A stretch of 64,000 nt of DNA from Saccharospirillum alexandrii_A (GTDB lineage: Bacteria > Pseudomonadota > Gammaproteobacteria > Pseudomonadales > Natronospirillaceae), in NCBI RefSeq assembly GCF_043641555.1, contig NZ_JBHZRJ010000002.1, positions 558,001 to 622,000 on the forward strand. Direction: 5' to 3'. The position numbers and the translations under genes were made by a program. The notes beneath the pieces are model-generated. The model had not been told where the DNA came from, ran no database searches, and saw only the letters and a list, made by a program, of their open reading frames with translations. Below are positions 17,751-26,461 of this stretch, in pieces (position 1 is the stretch's first letter; every line of letters starts with the position of its first letter).

Positions 17751-18126
17751 GTCAGTTCCTTGTTTGTCGAAGTTGAGAAACACGGAGCCCTTCCAGGAAC
17801 ACCGTATTCACAGGCCTGGAGACAACATGACCCAGCAATGCGCTGCCTGGCGCCCTTTCGGGAACCAGGTCAATCGTGCGCTGGAACGCCACCTTCCGAC
17901 AAAACGCCTGCATCCTTGCCCGATTCACGCAACAATCCGTCAATGGATTGAAGACAAGCCGTAAAACGGATGCTTCAGGCACGCTATCAGCTCACGAGGT
18001 GTTGCGGAAACCTTAGTGGTGAAACTGAGACCGAATTAGCACAATCATTCGTCGGGTGATTTGTAAAGGGGTGCTTACAGAGGGGATTGATGACGCCCGT
18101 TTAACAACGGCGTCACCGGTCGGCCG
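17751..18126. other. Intergenic region upstream of S8 peptidase
   Basis: 376 bases between the start of the peptidase gene and the end of the TagO-like gene, both on the minus strand. It should hold the peptidase promoter. Apart from the possible small plus-strand frame at 17827, I see no RNA gene, repeat or clear terminator. Confidence 0.4.
17827..17964 (+). CDS. Possible small protein (45 residues)
   Basis: An open frame with an ATG preceded by GGAG at a 5-base distance, encoding MTQQCAAWRPFGNQVNRALE and ending QWIEDKP. It contains two cysteines and is basic. It lies in the 376-base space upstream of the S8 peptidase, on the opposite strand. I know no family for it. The good ribosome site is the only evidence, so chance cannot be excluded. 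Confidence 0.25.
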   Translation: MTQQCAAWRPFGNQVNRALERHLPTKRLHPCPIHATIRQWIEDKP

Positions 18127-18795
18127 TCAAAACTGACAGGACGTTCGCATCGGCTCAATGACGTCGGTAAAACCGGTCATATCAAACACCGCGGTAATGG
18201 GGCTGTAGTTATAAGGTGTGGTTCGAAACACCAGAGTGGCATTGCCAGCCTCGGTTTCGGTCTCAAGCTGATTAACCAGTTCGACCTTGGAAAACCCCGA
18301 TGCAGTGCCAGGGAAAATAGTGCGCTCACGGAAACGATCGGTTTGCCAGGTTCCGGTGACCGATTCGCCCTGGCCAATACGGGTAGTCACTTCAGGCTCG
18401 GTGCTGGGCAGGAACTCCCCCCAATTGAGCACGAGCTGGAAATCGCCTGGCTGGGTTGAATCGCAGGTGAGCTCCAGTTCGATCGGGTTGCGCCGACGGT
18501 TCAGACCACGATCCGACCGCAGGAACACCGAATGCTCGGTTTGCCCGGTGATGGGGTCAGAGTTTGCTTCATAATCGAACTTGCCAATGTCACGCGTTAC
18601 GTTCTGCGCCTCGGCCAGCACCTGCTCAGCGTCATCGTAACACTGGTAGCGTTGCTGCTGGACTGTCAGTGAACGGCATTCCTGAATGGATTCGGCAAAG
18701 GTTTCAGCCTGGCTGACGGTTGCGATTGTCAGGCCGACGGTAGCCAAACCCAGAATGAAGAAGGTTTTGTACGAATACGATACACCAACGGTCAT
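18127..18795 (-). CDS. TagO/VasI-like exported protein
   Basis: A 222-residue protein from the ATG at 18795 (AGGAG about 12 bases before it). A longer frame reaching 18924 lacks support because the signal peptide (MTVGVSYSYKTFFILGLATV...SQA) begins here. After the signal come SIQECRSL and RYQCYDDAEQ, the paired-cysteine start of the VasI/TagO family. The family core follows: LELTCDS, VLNWGEFLPS, VTTRIGQGE, LVFRTTPYNYSPITAVFDM and a final TSCQF. TagO/VasI proteins often accompany type VI secretion loci, but no other secretion gene is in the window, so this is an orphan or the locus is elsewhere. Confidence 0.75.
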   Translation of the reverse strand: MTVGVSYSYKTFFILGLATVGLTIATVSQAETFAESIQECRSLTVQQQRYQCYDDAEQVLAEAQNVTRDIGKFDYEANSDPITGQTEHSVFLRSDRGLNRRRNPIELELTCDSTQPGDFQLVLNWGEFLPSTEPEVTTRIGQGESVTGTWQTDRFRERTIFPGTASGFSKVELVNQLETETEAGNATLVFRTTPYNYSPITAVFDMTGFTDVIEPMRTSCQF

Positions 18796-18955
18796 GTGTG
18801 CGTGAAACTCCTGTTCTTCGGCATTGTACAACTGATATGGCAACCTGAGGTGGGCTGTCCTGGCGCTTAGCGTATCAATCAGCGCTCGTGGCACACTGAC
18901 TGGCAGCAGCCAGAGCCCCATCATGCCCGAGGGCCACGTAAAGCGAAACCGCCGT

Positions 18956-19705
18956 TTAGCCAGGCATCACCTTAAAGGCCTCTAACCCACGCTGACGCTG
19001 ACGCCCCTGTCGGTGCGATTCATTCAAACAGGATTCCACAAACCCCAGATGCGTTTGCGATGCCTGCTGCGCTGCAGCCGCATCACCACTCATAATAGCC
19101 TCAAGTAACCGCTGATGCTGCTCCAGCAAACGATCGGCGGTGTCCCCTTGCCCGGCAATTTGAAAAACACTCTCGGCAATGGACGATGCCAGCACTTTGA
19201 ACAACGCCTTCATGTTGTGCAACAGCACAGCATTGTGACTTGCCTCAGCAATGGCCAGGTGAAATTCTGCGTCTGCCTTGGCTTGCTCTGCTGCGTTGCC
19301 TGCCTTATGGCTACGCTCCAGTTCGGTCGCACAGGCCTGAAGCCGGTGACGGTCAGCCTCAGTCGCCCGCAAGGCTGCGTACCAGGCAGCCATGCCTTCT
19401 AGGGCATTCCGGTATTCCAGAATATCGTACTGGTAGTCTTTATCAGTACTGAGCAAGGCCAGCAACGGATCACTAAAGCCATCGCCCAAGTGCTGACACA
19501 CTCGGTGTCCACCGCCCTGTCGACTCTCCAGCCAGCCCCGGGCGGCCAGGGTACCCAGCGCTTGTCGCAGCGTCGGGCGAGATACGCCCAGCTGGATGGC
19601 CAATTCACGTTCGGGCGGTAACTGGCTCCCCACCGGGTACTGCCCTTCGGTGATGGCTTTTTCCACCAAACGGGCAACCTGATCCGACATTCGCTCTGCT
19701 TTCAT
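18956..19705 (-). CDS. lldR: GntR/FadR-family regulator, LldR-like
   Basis: Transcription factor of 249 residues. The N-terminal winged helix (PPERELAIQLGVSRPTLRQA, about 29-48) is followed by an FCD ligand-binding domain, whose metal/ligand residues lie within the helices containing EFHLAIAEASHNAVL. Divergent from lldEFG, with a FadR-type palindrome AATTGGTATTACCAATT between them. The expected role, by analogy with LldR/LutR, is repression of lactate oxidation relieved by lactate. The effector is inferred from context only, since PdhR and GlcC use the same type of site. Confidence 0.85.
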   Translation of the reverse strand: MKAERMSDQVARLVEKAITEGQYPVGSQLPPERELAIQLGVSRPTLRQALGTLAARGWLESRQGGGHRVCQHLGDGFSDPLLALLSTDKDYQYDILEYRNALEGMAAWYAALRATEADRHRLQACATELERSHKAGNAAEQAKADAEFHLAIAEASHNAVLLHNMKALFKVLASSIAESVFQIAGQGDTADRLLEQHQRLLEAIMSGDAAAAQQASQTHLGFVESCLNESHRQGRQRQRGLEAFKVMPG

Positions 19706-19781
19706 GACACCCCGCTCACTTGACTGGCCCTCGCATGGCGGATTGACAGCCCTGTGAAGTCAGCCTATTCTCACTGGAAAC

Positions 19782-19806
19782 AATTGGTAAATTGGTATTA
19801 CCAATT
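19782..19806. promoter_or_regulatory. FadR/LldR-type operator with extra half-site
   Basis: Perfect palindrome AATTGGTA-T-TACCAATT at 19790-19806, matching the TGGT-N-ACCA pattern of PdhR/LldR/GlcC sites, preceded immediately by one more AATTGGTA half-site (19782-19789). It sits between the divergent regulator and lldE genes, 70 bases upstream of the lldE ATG. Confidence 0.85.
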
Positions 19807-19875
19807 AATAGAGCATCGTACCCCAGGCAAGGCAAGCGATGCAACCGTGCACCCCTTTTTAACGCCGAGGTTCCG

Positions 19876-20649
19876 ATGTCACAGCCCGTTCTGCTCTACC
19901 CGAGCAAACCCGACAAGGTCTATTTGTTTGGTACCTGCCTGGTCGACCTGTTTTATCCGGAAGCCGGTCTTGCCGGGGTCGACCTGCTGGAGCGGGAAGG
20001 CATTGAGGTGATCTACCCTCAGGATCAAACCTGTTGCGGTCAGCCGGCCTATACCTCGGGTCGCAGCGACGAAGCCCGGGCAGTGGCGCAAGCCCAGCTG
20101 GATTTGTTTCCCGGAGACTGGCCGGTCGTCGTGCCCTCCGGTTCCTGCGCCGGCATGATGCGACACCAGTACCCAAAATTGTTTGAGGGCACGGAAGATG
20201 CCGAAAAAGCCCGCAAGCTGGCTGCCAGAGTCTGGGATCTGGCCGATTTTCTGGTGAACGTCTGTCAGATCAAGCTCACAGATACCGGTGATCCCGTTAC
20301 CATCGCCTTACATACCTCTTGCTCGTCACGCCGGGAAATGGGCGTTGCGGACAGCGGCCCAGCCCTCCTGCGGCAATTGAACAACGTCACCCTGGTCGAG
20401 CCGGCCAAGGTGACGGAATGCTGTGGATTCGGTGGTTCTTTTGCAGTGGGCCATGCCGATATTTCCGGTGCCATGGCTAACGATAAGGTAGCGGCTTTGG
20501 CGCAGACCGGTTGCGACCGCTTTCTGAGCACTGATTGCGGGTGTTTGATGAACCTCACCGGTGTGGCCGAAAAACAAAAGACGGGCCTGGCCGGTGAGCA
20601 CCTGCTGAGCTTTCTGTGGCAACGCACTCAGTCGAACCGGGAGGTTTAA
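19876..20649 (+). CDS. lldE: L-lactate oxidation complex, subunit LldE/LutA
   Basis: Iron-sulfur (CCG-domain) subunit of the three-part LldEFG/LutABC complex that oxidises L-lactate to pyruvate. ATG at 19876 follows GAGG. The resulting 257 residues fit the family (YkgE about 240). Two cysteine-rich CCG units are present: one around TCLVDLFYPEAG and QTCCGQPAYTSGR, and one around HTSCSSRREMG and ECCGFGGSFAVGHADIS. First gene of the operon; lldF begins 4 bases after its stop. Confidence 0.95.
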   Translation: MSQPVLLYPSKPDKVYLFGTCLVDLFYPEAGLAGVDLLEREGIEVIYPQDQTCCGQPAYTSGRSDEARAVAQAQLDLFPGDWPVVVPSGSCAGMMRHQYPKLFEGTEDAEKARKLAARVWDLADFLVNVCQIKLTDTGDPVTIALHTSCSSRREMGVADSGPALLRQLNNVTLVEPAKVTECCGFGGSFAVGHADISGAMANDKVAALAQTGCDRFLSTDCGCLMNLTGVAEKQKTGLAGEHLLSFLWQRTQSNREV

Positions 20650-20652
20650 ACG

Positions 20653-22110
20653 ATGTCCCAAACCCGAGAAGACACCTCGCAGCAAGGCCACAACAGTGCC
20701 ATCAACTTTCAGCCACAGGTAGCATCCGCGCTGGCCAATAGCCAGTTGCGTGGCAACTTCGACAAGGCCATGACCGGCCTGATGCACAAACGCAGCAATG
20801 CCTTCGCCGACTGGGATCTGGACGCCCTGCGTGATCTGGGCCAGGCCATCCGGCAACGGGCACTGCAGCAGCTACCCGACCTGTTGGAGCAGTTGGAACA
20901 CCAGTGCCAGGCCAACGGCATTCAGGTGCACTGGGCCCGCGATGGCGACGAAGCTTGCCGGGTTATCACCGAAATCTGCCAGCAACGCCAGGCGAAAACG
21001 GTGATCAAGGGCAAGTCGATGGTGACCGAAGAGATGGAACTGAATGACCATCTCGAGCAGCGCGGTTACAGCGTGCTCGAATCCGACCTTGGCGAATACA
21101 TTGTGCAAATGGCCAAAGAAACGCCGTCGCACATCATCATGCCGGCGATTCATAAGAACACCGCTGAAATCGCCGAACTGATGCACACCATGACCGGCGT
21201 CGAGCGGCGCGAAGACGCCCATTACCTGACCGACCAGGCCCGGCAGCAATTGCGTGAAAAGTTCATGCAGGCTGACGTGGGCATTTCCGGCGTTAATTTT
21301 GCGGTCGCAGACAGCGGCACTCTCTGTCTGGTCGAGAACGAAGGCAACGGTCGCCTGACCACCACCACACCGCCCTGTCACATCGCCGTAACCGGCATCG
21401 AAAAAGTGGTTCCCAGCCTCACCGATGTCGCGCCCTTGCTGAGCTTGCTGACCCGCTCTGCCACCGGCCAGTCCATCACCACCTACGTCAACATGATCAA
21501 CCGGCCGCGTCAGCCAGACGAAAAAGACGGACCGGAAGCGGTGCATCTGGTGCTGGTCGATAACGGTCGCTCGGATATTTACCAGGACGACGAACTGGCC
21601 CAGACCCTCCAGTGCATCCGCTGCGGTGCCTGCATGAACCATTGCCCGGTTTATACACGCATTGGAGGCCATGCCTACGGCACGACCTACCCCGGGCCCA
21701 TTGGTCAGGTGCTGATGCCGCAATTGTTGGGGCTGGAGCAAACGCCAGACTTTGCCAGCGCCTCGTCACTGTGCGGATCCTGCGCAGAGGTGTGTCCGGT
21801 TCGTATTCCGCTGCCCAGTCTGCTGCTGCGATTGCGTCGTGAAGCAGTCGACGGCGACAAAACACGCCCCTCAACCGTACCCGGCCATGGTAGCAAGCGT
21901 TCTGGACTGGAATCACTGATTTGGACTGTCTGGCGCATCGCGCACCGACACCCGATGCTCTATCGTCAGTCAACGCGCCTGGCCAGCCGGTTCAGGGCGC
22001 TGAGCCCGAAACGACTGGGCGGCTGGACCCGCTATCGCAGTGCGCCAAAACTGGCCAAAACAACCCTGCACAGCGCCATGAACGCCCGCTCCGGGAGGCA
22101 ACAACCATGA
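20653..22110 (+). CDS. lldF: L-lactate oxidation complex, subunit LldF/LutB
   Basis: A 485-residue 4Fe-4S electron-transfer subunit. An N-terminal LUD domain (through about residue 310) precedes two ferredoxin-like clusters: CIRCGACMNHCPVYTRIGGH and LCGSCAEVCPVRIPL. The two Cys-x2-Cys-x2-Cys-x3-Cys patterns are intact. The stop codon TGA overlaps the lldG ATG by 2 bases. Together with LldE and LldG it feeds electrons from lactate into the respiratory chain; the membrane acceptor is not encoded here. Confidence 0.96.
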   Translation: MSQTREDTSQQGHNSAINFQPQVASALANSQLRGNFDKAMTGLMHKRSNAFADWDLDALRDLGQAIRQRALQQLPDLLEQLEHQCQANGIQVHWARDGDEACRVITEICQQRQAKTVIKGKSMVTEEMELNDHLEQRGYSVLESDLGEYIVQMAKETPSHIIMPAIHKNTAEIAELMHTMTGVERREDAHYLTDQARQQLREKFMQADVGISGVNFAVADSGTLCLVENEGNGRLTTTTPPCHIAVTGIEKVVPSLTDVAPLLSLLTRSATGQSITTYVNMINRPRQPDEKDGPEAVHLVLVDNGRSDIYQDDELAQTLQCIRCGACMNHCPVYTRIGGHAYGTTYPGPIGQVLMPQLLGLEQTPDFASASSLCGSCAEVCPVRIPLPSLLLRLRREAVDGDKTRPSTVPGHGSKRSGLESLIWTVWRIAHRHPMLYRQSTRLASRFRALSPKRLGGWTRYRSAPKLAKTTLHSAMNARSGRQQP

Positions 22111-22760
22111 CCCCTTCTGCCCGCCAAACCATTTTGAGCCGCCTGCGTGAGCGCAAACCGCTTCCTGCCACAAGCCAGCCAGATTTTACCGTTATGGAAC
22201 AACGTCGCTGGTCGCTGGAAGCCGGCATAGAGCGATTTATAGCCCAGCAAGCGGCCGTGCATGGCGACGTTCACCGGGTGAGTCAGGCCAAACTGAGCCA
22301 GGCCATATTGGCAAGACTGACGCAGGCAGGCGCTCAACGGGTACTGATCGGACCCGACAACCCGGTGCATCACGAATTGACCAGCAACGCGCCCGACCTT
22401 CAATTCCACGGGTACGATCAGCCAGTCGAAGCCTGGCAAAGCGAGCTGTTTCACCAGACCGATGCCGCCATCACGGGCTGCCATGCGGGCCTGGCCGATA
22501 CCGGCTCACTGGTCGTCATTCCAAGCCCCACTGAACCCAGGCTGATGACTCTGGCACCGCCGCTGCATATTGCCATCCTGCCGGTCAGCCGACTGTTCAG
22601 CAGCTGGTACCAACTGATCACGGAGGAAGACTGGACAGGCCCCATGCCGACCAATACTCTGCTGATTTCCGGGCCCTCCAAGACAGCGGACATCGAGCAA
22701 ACGCTCGTCTACGGTGCTCACGGCCCCAAGGCGTTAACGGTTTTTCTGGTCGATGGTTGA
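22107..22760 (+). CDS. lldG: L-lactate oxidation complex, subunit LldG/LutC
   Basis: A 217-residue LUD-domain (DUF162) protein. ATG at 22107 overlaps the lldF stop and has GGGAGG upstream. Family signatures include DAAITGCHAGLADTGSLVV, then LAPPLHIAILP and a conserved C-terminal stretch GPSKTADIEQTLVYGAHGPK, typical of LutC. Third and last gene of the operon. An Aer-like receptor begins 84 bases after its stop. Confidence 0.95.
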   Translation: MTPSARQTILSRLRERKPLPATSQPDFTVMEQRRWSLEAGIERFIAQQAAVHGDVHRVSQAKLSQAILARLTQAGAQRVLIGPDNPVHHELTSNAPDLQFHGYDQPVEAWQSELFHQTDAAITGCHAGLADTGSLVVIPSPTEPRLMTLAPPLHIAILPVSRLFSSWYQLITEEDWTGPMPTNTLLISGPSKTADIEQTLVYGAHGPKALTVFLVDG

Positions 22761-22844
22761 TGACAAACGGCTAATCTTGAAGGAACGCTGGCCGATAACG
22801 CTCCTATACTGCTTTTGGCCAGCTAATTCAGGAATCCGACTTTT

Positions 22845-24410
22845 ATGCGCAACAATCAACCCGTCACTGATCGCGAATATGTCCTGGCGGACGACCAACA
22901 ACTGATTTCCTCGACTGACCGGAAAGGCCGTATTCAACATTGCAATCAGGCGTTTGTTGATGCCAGCGGTTTTTCCCGCGACGAACTGATTGGGCAGCCG
23001 CACAACCTGATCCGCCACCCCGATATGCCACCGGCCGCCTTTGAGAACATGTGGACCTACCTCAAGGCCGGCAGCCCCTGGATGGGCCTGGTGAAGAACC
23101 GGCGTAAAGACGGCGGGTATTACTGGGTCAACGCCTATGTGACGCCCATCACCAAAGGTGGCGAGGTGGTCGGTTATGAGTCAGTCCGGGTAAAACCCCA
23201 GCGCGAAGACATCGACCGGGCGTTTCGCATCTATCAGCGCATCAACGCTGGCAAATCAGGCATCGCCCCGCTTCGCCGATTCCGGGATGCGGCCGTTGCT
23301 CTGGGCCCTGCCGCAGTGTTGATTGCTGCGATGATTGCTCTGGGAGCCTACAGCGGGCAATGGCTGGCGGCACTGTCCGGTGCCGTCGCCATAGGCGCCG
23401 CGTCGCTCTACGGCCGCCAGGTCCAGAAGCAATCACTGGCAACCGTTGCCGGTAAACTGGAAGGCCGCTTCAACGATGCTCTGATCGCCAGCACCTATTC
23501 CGATGCATCGCTGTCGCTGGCCCGGGTGGAACTTGCCGCCAGTGTCACCAGTGCGCATCTCAATACCGTCCTGACCCGCATAGACGACGCCGCGCGTCAG
23601 GTCTTTCAGCAATCGCAAAAGGCGCACGAACTGGCGGGCCAGTCCGAACATGCCATCGACGAACTGCAAAGCGAAACCACCCAGATTGCGGCAGCCATCA
23701 ATGAGATGACAGCAACCATTCATGAAGTGTCGGGTAATGTGCAGGTTACCGCCAACGAAGCCGATACCGCTCACGACCTGGCCGAAAAAGGCACCCGCAC
23801 TGTTCAGCAAACGCGCGATGAAATACAACAGCTGGCGCAAGCCGTGCAGTCGATTGGCGCCACGGTCAGCGAAGTGGTTGCCCAGACCGATTCAATCTCC
23901 AAGGCGGCCGAGCTCATTCAGAGTGTGACCGACCAGACCAATCTTCTGGCACTGAACGCGGCGATTGAAGCTGCACGCGCCGGCGAACACGGCCGGGGAT
24001 TTGCCGTCGTAGCCGATGAAGTACGCTCACTGGCCGTTCGTACCACCGAGACCACTCAACAGATCCAGAACATCATCGACAACCTGAAATCAAAAACCGG
24101 CGAAGCTGAATCGGCTGCAGACGCAGGCCGGCATATTGCCGAGCAGGGTGTCGCGCGAGTGGAAGAAGCCGACCAGGCGCTGCATGAGATTGCCAGCGCG
24201 GTCAGCCGCATTACCGAAATGACGCACCAGATGGCCACCTCCATCGAGGAACAGAGCCAGGTGTCTGAAGAGATCAACCAGCAACTGACCCGCATCAGTG
24301 GCCTGGCCGATCACAGCCTCGATCAGGCCCACAGCTCGGTCAGCGGTGCCCAGGCAATGAACGATCTGTCGACCGAGCTGCATGAACTGGTGGAATTGTT
24401 CAGACAGTAG
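22845..24410 (+). CDS. aer: Aer-like energy-taxis receptor (PAS + MCP domain)
   Basis: Chemoreceptor of 521 residues. An N-terminal cytoplasmic PAS domain (about 15-125; STDRKGRIQHCNQAFVDASG, then GQPHNLIRHPDMP) resembles the FAD-binding PAS of E. coli Aer, which senses redox state. A hydrophobic hairpin (151-189) anchors it, with no large periplasmic domain. The C-terminal signalling domain has the conserved tip QTNLLALNAAIEAARAGEHG and flanking heptad helices. It follows lldEFG on the same strand, so sensing the redox effect of lactate oxidation is a plausible but unproven link. Ribosome site AGGAA upstream of the ATG. Confidence 0.9.
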   Translation: MRNNQPVTDREYVLADDQQLISSTDRKGRIQHCNQAFVDASGFSRDELIGQPHNLIRHPDMPPAAFENMWTYLKAGSPWMGLVKNRRKDGGYYWVNAYVTPITKGGEVVGYESVRVKPQREDIDRAFRIYQRINAGKSGIAPLRRFRDAAVALGPAAVLIAAMIALGAYSGQWLAALSGAVAIGAASLYGRQVQKQSLATVAGKLEGRFNDALIASTYSDASLSLARVELAASVTSAHLNTVLTRIDDAARQVFQQSQKAHELAGQSEHAIDELQSETTQIAAAINEMTATIHEVSGNVQVTANEADTAHDLAEKGTRTVQQTRDEIQQLAQAVQSIGATVSEVVAQTDSISKAAELIQSVTDQTNLLALNAAIEAARAGEHGRGFAVVADEVRSLAVRTTETTQQIQNIIDNLKSKTGEAESAADAGRHIAEQGVARVEEADQALHEIASAVSRITEMTHQMATSIEEQSQVSEEINQQLTRISGLADHSLDQAHSSVSGAQAMNDLSTELHELVELFRQ

Positions 24411-24413
24411 CCC

Positions 24414-25202
24414 TTAAAACAAGCCGTTGTAGGTGACGCCCCACACCAGAAACACCCGGTTCAACGCGCCGGTATCCCGCACCAGCGGGCTATCGGCAGC
24501 GTCGCCCTGGTATTGGTTAACCGACGTCAGCCAAATCGTCGACCAGCGTTCCGTATGCTGGTAGGAGGCGATCAGACTGAGACTCAGATTCTTCAAACCC
24601 GCTTCGGGCTGATAGGCACCAACACCCATATCGGGCGTTGCCTCCACCCCAAAAAACGTCGTCATATGAGCCTCGGTTCCCCACTGACTGCCGAGTGAGC
24701 CAATCAGAGTCAATCGATCTGTCACCGGACTGACCCAGCCTACCGAGGGTGCAAAAACGGCCGTCTCATGGCCGCCCGGTAAGGTGGTCACCAGATCCGC
24801 CGATGCCGTCAGTATGCCTGGCAAAGGCACCCCGACAACCCGCCACGGAATGCCAGAGCCGATGCTGACGCCGACCTCCGCAGAGGCGGGTATGTCTGCC
24901 TGTTGTTGATATTTCGCCGGCAGTTCATCGCTCTCCCGCCCTCCTGAATATCGCACCAGCGGCCCCAGGCTCAGTGCCCGGGAAGGCACCAGGTCAGCCG
25001 CAAGGCCCGGGCCCCGGGTAGCCAGCCGGTAACCCTCGTACTCGACCGAAAAACTCGGCGCTGGCAGCGCTCGCCAGCCTTGCCCAAAGGGCTGCTCACT
25101 GGCCGTCACCCCAAGCCCCAGGCTGAATGCGTTATCCGCCAGGCTCGGGCCAGAGACCCCGAAACACCCCAAAACAACCAACACCTTTGCGGCCATGCGC
25201 AT
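24414..25202 (-). CDS. MipA/OmpV-family outer membrane protein
   Basis: A 262-residue protein with a signal peptide (KVLVVLGCFGVSGPSLA) and the features of the MipA/OmpV beta-barrel family: SVEYEGYRLATRGPGLAADL early, alternating strands through the middle, and a C-terminal strand ending in Phe (WGVTYNGLF), as outer-membrane barrels do. MipA binds the murein hydrolase MltA and the synthase PBP1B in E. coli, while other members are porin-like. Start is either 25202 or the Met two codons later; AAGGA lies about 11 bases upstream of the first. Convergent with the Aer-like gene (3 bases between stops). Confidence 0.9.
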   Translation of the reverse strand: MRMAAKVLVVLGCFGVSGPSLADNAFSLGLGVTASEQPFGQGWRALPAPSFSVEYEGYRLATRGPGLAADLVPSRALSLGPLVRYSGGRESDELPAKYQQQADIPASAEVGVSIGSGIPWRVVGVPLPGILTASADLVTTLPGGHETAVFAPSVGWVSPVTDRLTLIGSLGSQWGTEAHMTTFFGVEATPDMGVGAYQPEAGLKNLSLSLIASYQHTERWSTIWLTSVNQYQGDAADSPLVRDTGALNRVFLVWGVTYNGLF

Positions 25203-25492
25203 CGTTCACGGTTTCCTTATTCGTTCGTCGACAGTATCCGTACGGCAATCACCAGGCGGGGACGCTGCGTCCAGATTGCCTGAAGTCCGGGCATTAATCC
25301 CACACTCAATTCACCTTCTAGCCCGGACTAGCCTACCATTACGCAGGCGCCTTCATTTTGTACCATACCCGATTTCTAACCAGACTGATCAGTGGTCAAA
25401 TCCACCCTTGGGTTTCGTAGCGACTGGCCGATAACGTATCATGCCAAAGGTGCCCGAAGTGTCGGGCGCCAGGACAGTTTCGCGAGGTTTTT

Positions 25493-26386
25493 ATGAGCAG
25501 TAAGGCAAAGCATGCCCAAAAGTTACTCCTGTTTACACTGACGGGCCGTCAAACCTTTGCCATCGGCACCCTAAAAGTGCGGGAAATCATCCCAACTGCC
25601 AAGCTCACCAAAATGCCTCAGGACCACCCTTCGGTGCTGGGTGTGACGACCATCCGGGGTAAAACCATTCCGGTGATCGATATGGCCTATGCAGTCGGCT
25701 ACCAGCCATTGTCGCCAGACGAAATCGCTTCCGCATCCATCATCATTACCGATTGCCAGCGCCGTGAAGTCGGCTTTCTGGTTCGAAAGATTGAACGCAT
25801 TGTCGACACCAACTGGCGCGACATTAAAACGCCGCCCTCGATGCTGGGGCGCAATGCCTTCCTGACCGGCTTGCTGATCGATGAAAAACAGACCATTCAG
25901 TTGCTGGATGTCGAACTGTTGCTGTCGATTGTCTACCCGGCACCCGCTGACAAGAAGTTCACGGTACTGACCGACGTTCAGCGCGAGAAACTCAAACCAC
26001 TGAACATTCTGCTGGTAGACGACTCCCACGTCGCCCGTCGGCAATTGTCTGATGCCCTCGATAACCTGAACATTACCTATCAGGTAACCAACAACGGCAT
26101 GGAAGCGCTGGAGATTCTCAAAGCCGAAGCCAGCAAGGGCCACCCCATTGACCTTCTGGTCAGTGACATCGAGATGCCCGGCCTCGACGGCTACGAACTG
26201 GCCTTCAATATTCGCGACAATGCCGACCTGGCGGGCGCCTACATCATTCTGCACACCTCCCTGAACAGCGAAATGAGCGTCAGCTACGCCAATCAGGTGG
26301 GTGCCAATGAAGCCCTGACCAAATTTGACGCAGAAGAGTTGGTTATGGCCATGCTCCGGGGCGCAGAGTCGGTTCAAGCTTCATAA
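25493..26386 (+). CDS. cheV: CheV-type chemotaxis adaptor
   Basis: A 297-residue fusion of a CheW-like domain (about 8-150; FAIGTLKVREIIPTAKLTKM, then VLGVTTIRGKTIPVIDM) and a receiver domain (about 168-295). The receiver has the acidic pair in LLVDDSHVAR and the phosphoacceptor Asp225 in SDIEMPGLDGYE, and ALTKFDAEEL carries the conserved lysine. CheV couples receptors to CheA and tunes signalling by phosphorylation. ATG at 25493 follows GCGAGGTTTTT. Two other chemotaxis receptors lie in the window, but no cheA/cheW/cheY. Confidence 0.95.
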   Translation: MSSKAKHAQKLLLFTLTGRQTFAIGTLKVREIIPTAKLTKMPQDHPSVLGVTTIRGKTIPVIDMAYAVGYQPLSPDEIASASIIITDCQRREVGFLVRKIERIVDTNWRDIKTPPSMLGRNAFLTGLLIDEKQTIQLLDVELLLSIVYPAPADKKFTVLTDVQREKLKPLNILLVDDSHVARRQLSDALDNLNITYQVTNNGMEALEILKAEASKGHPIDLLVSDIEMPGLDGYELAFNIRDNADLAGAYIILHTSLNSEMSVSYANQVGANEALTKFDAEELVMAMLRGAESVQAS

Positions 26387-26426
26387 ACCTCACTTCGGCA
26401 GTTGGCAAACCCGCACGCATCCACCA

Positions 26427-26446
26427 TACTGTATGCATAAACAGTA
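26427..26446 (+). promoter_or_regulatory. LexA (SOS) box
   Basis: TACTGTATGCATAAACAGTA is an essentially ideal LexA operator (CTGT-N8-ACAG with TA flanks), centred about 25 bases before the start codon of the UmuD-like gene. A GGAGGAG ribosome site follows at 26450. Confidence 0.93.
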
Positions 26447-26461
26447 TTTGGAGGAGTCGTT

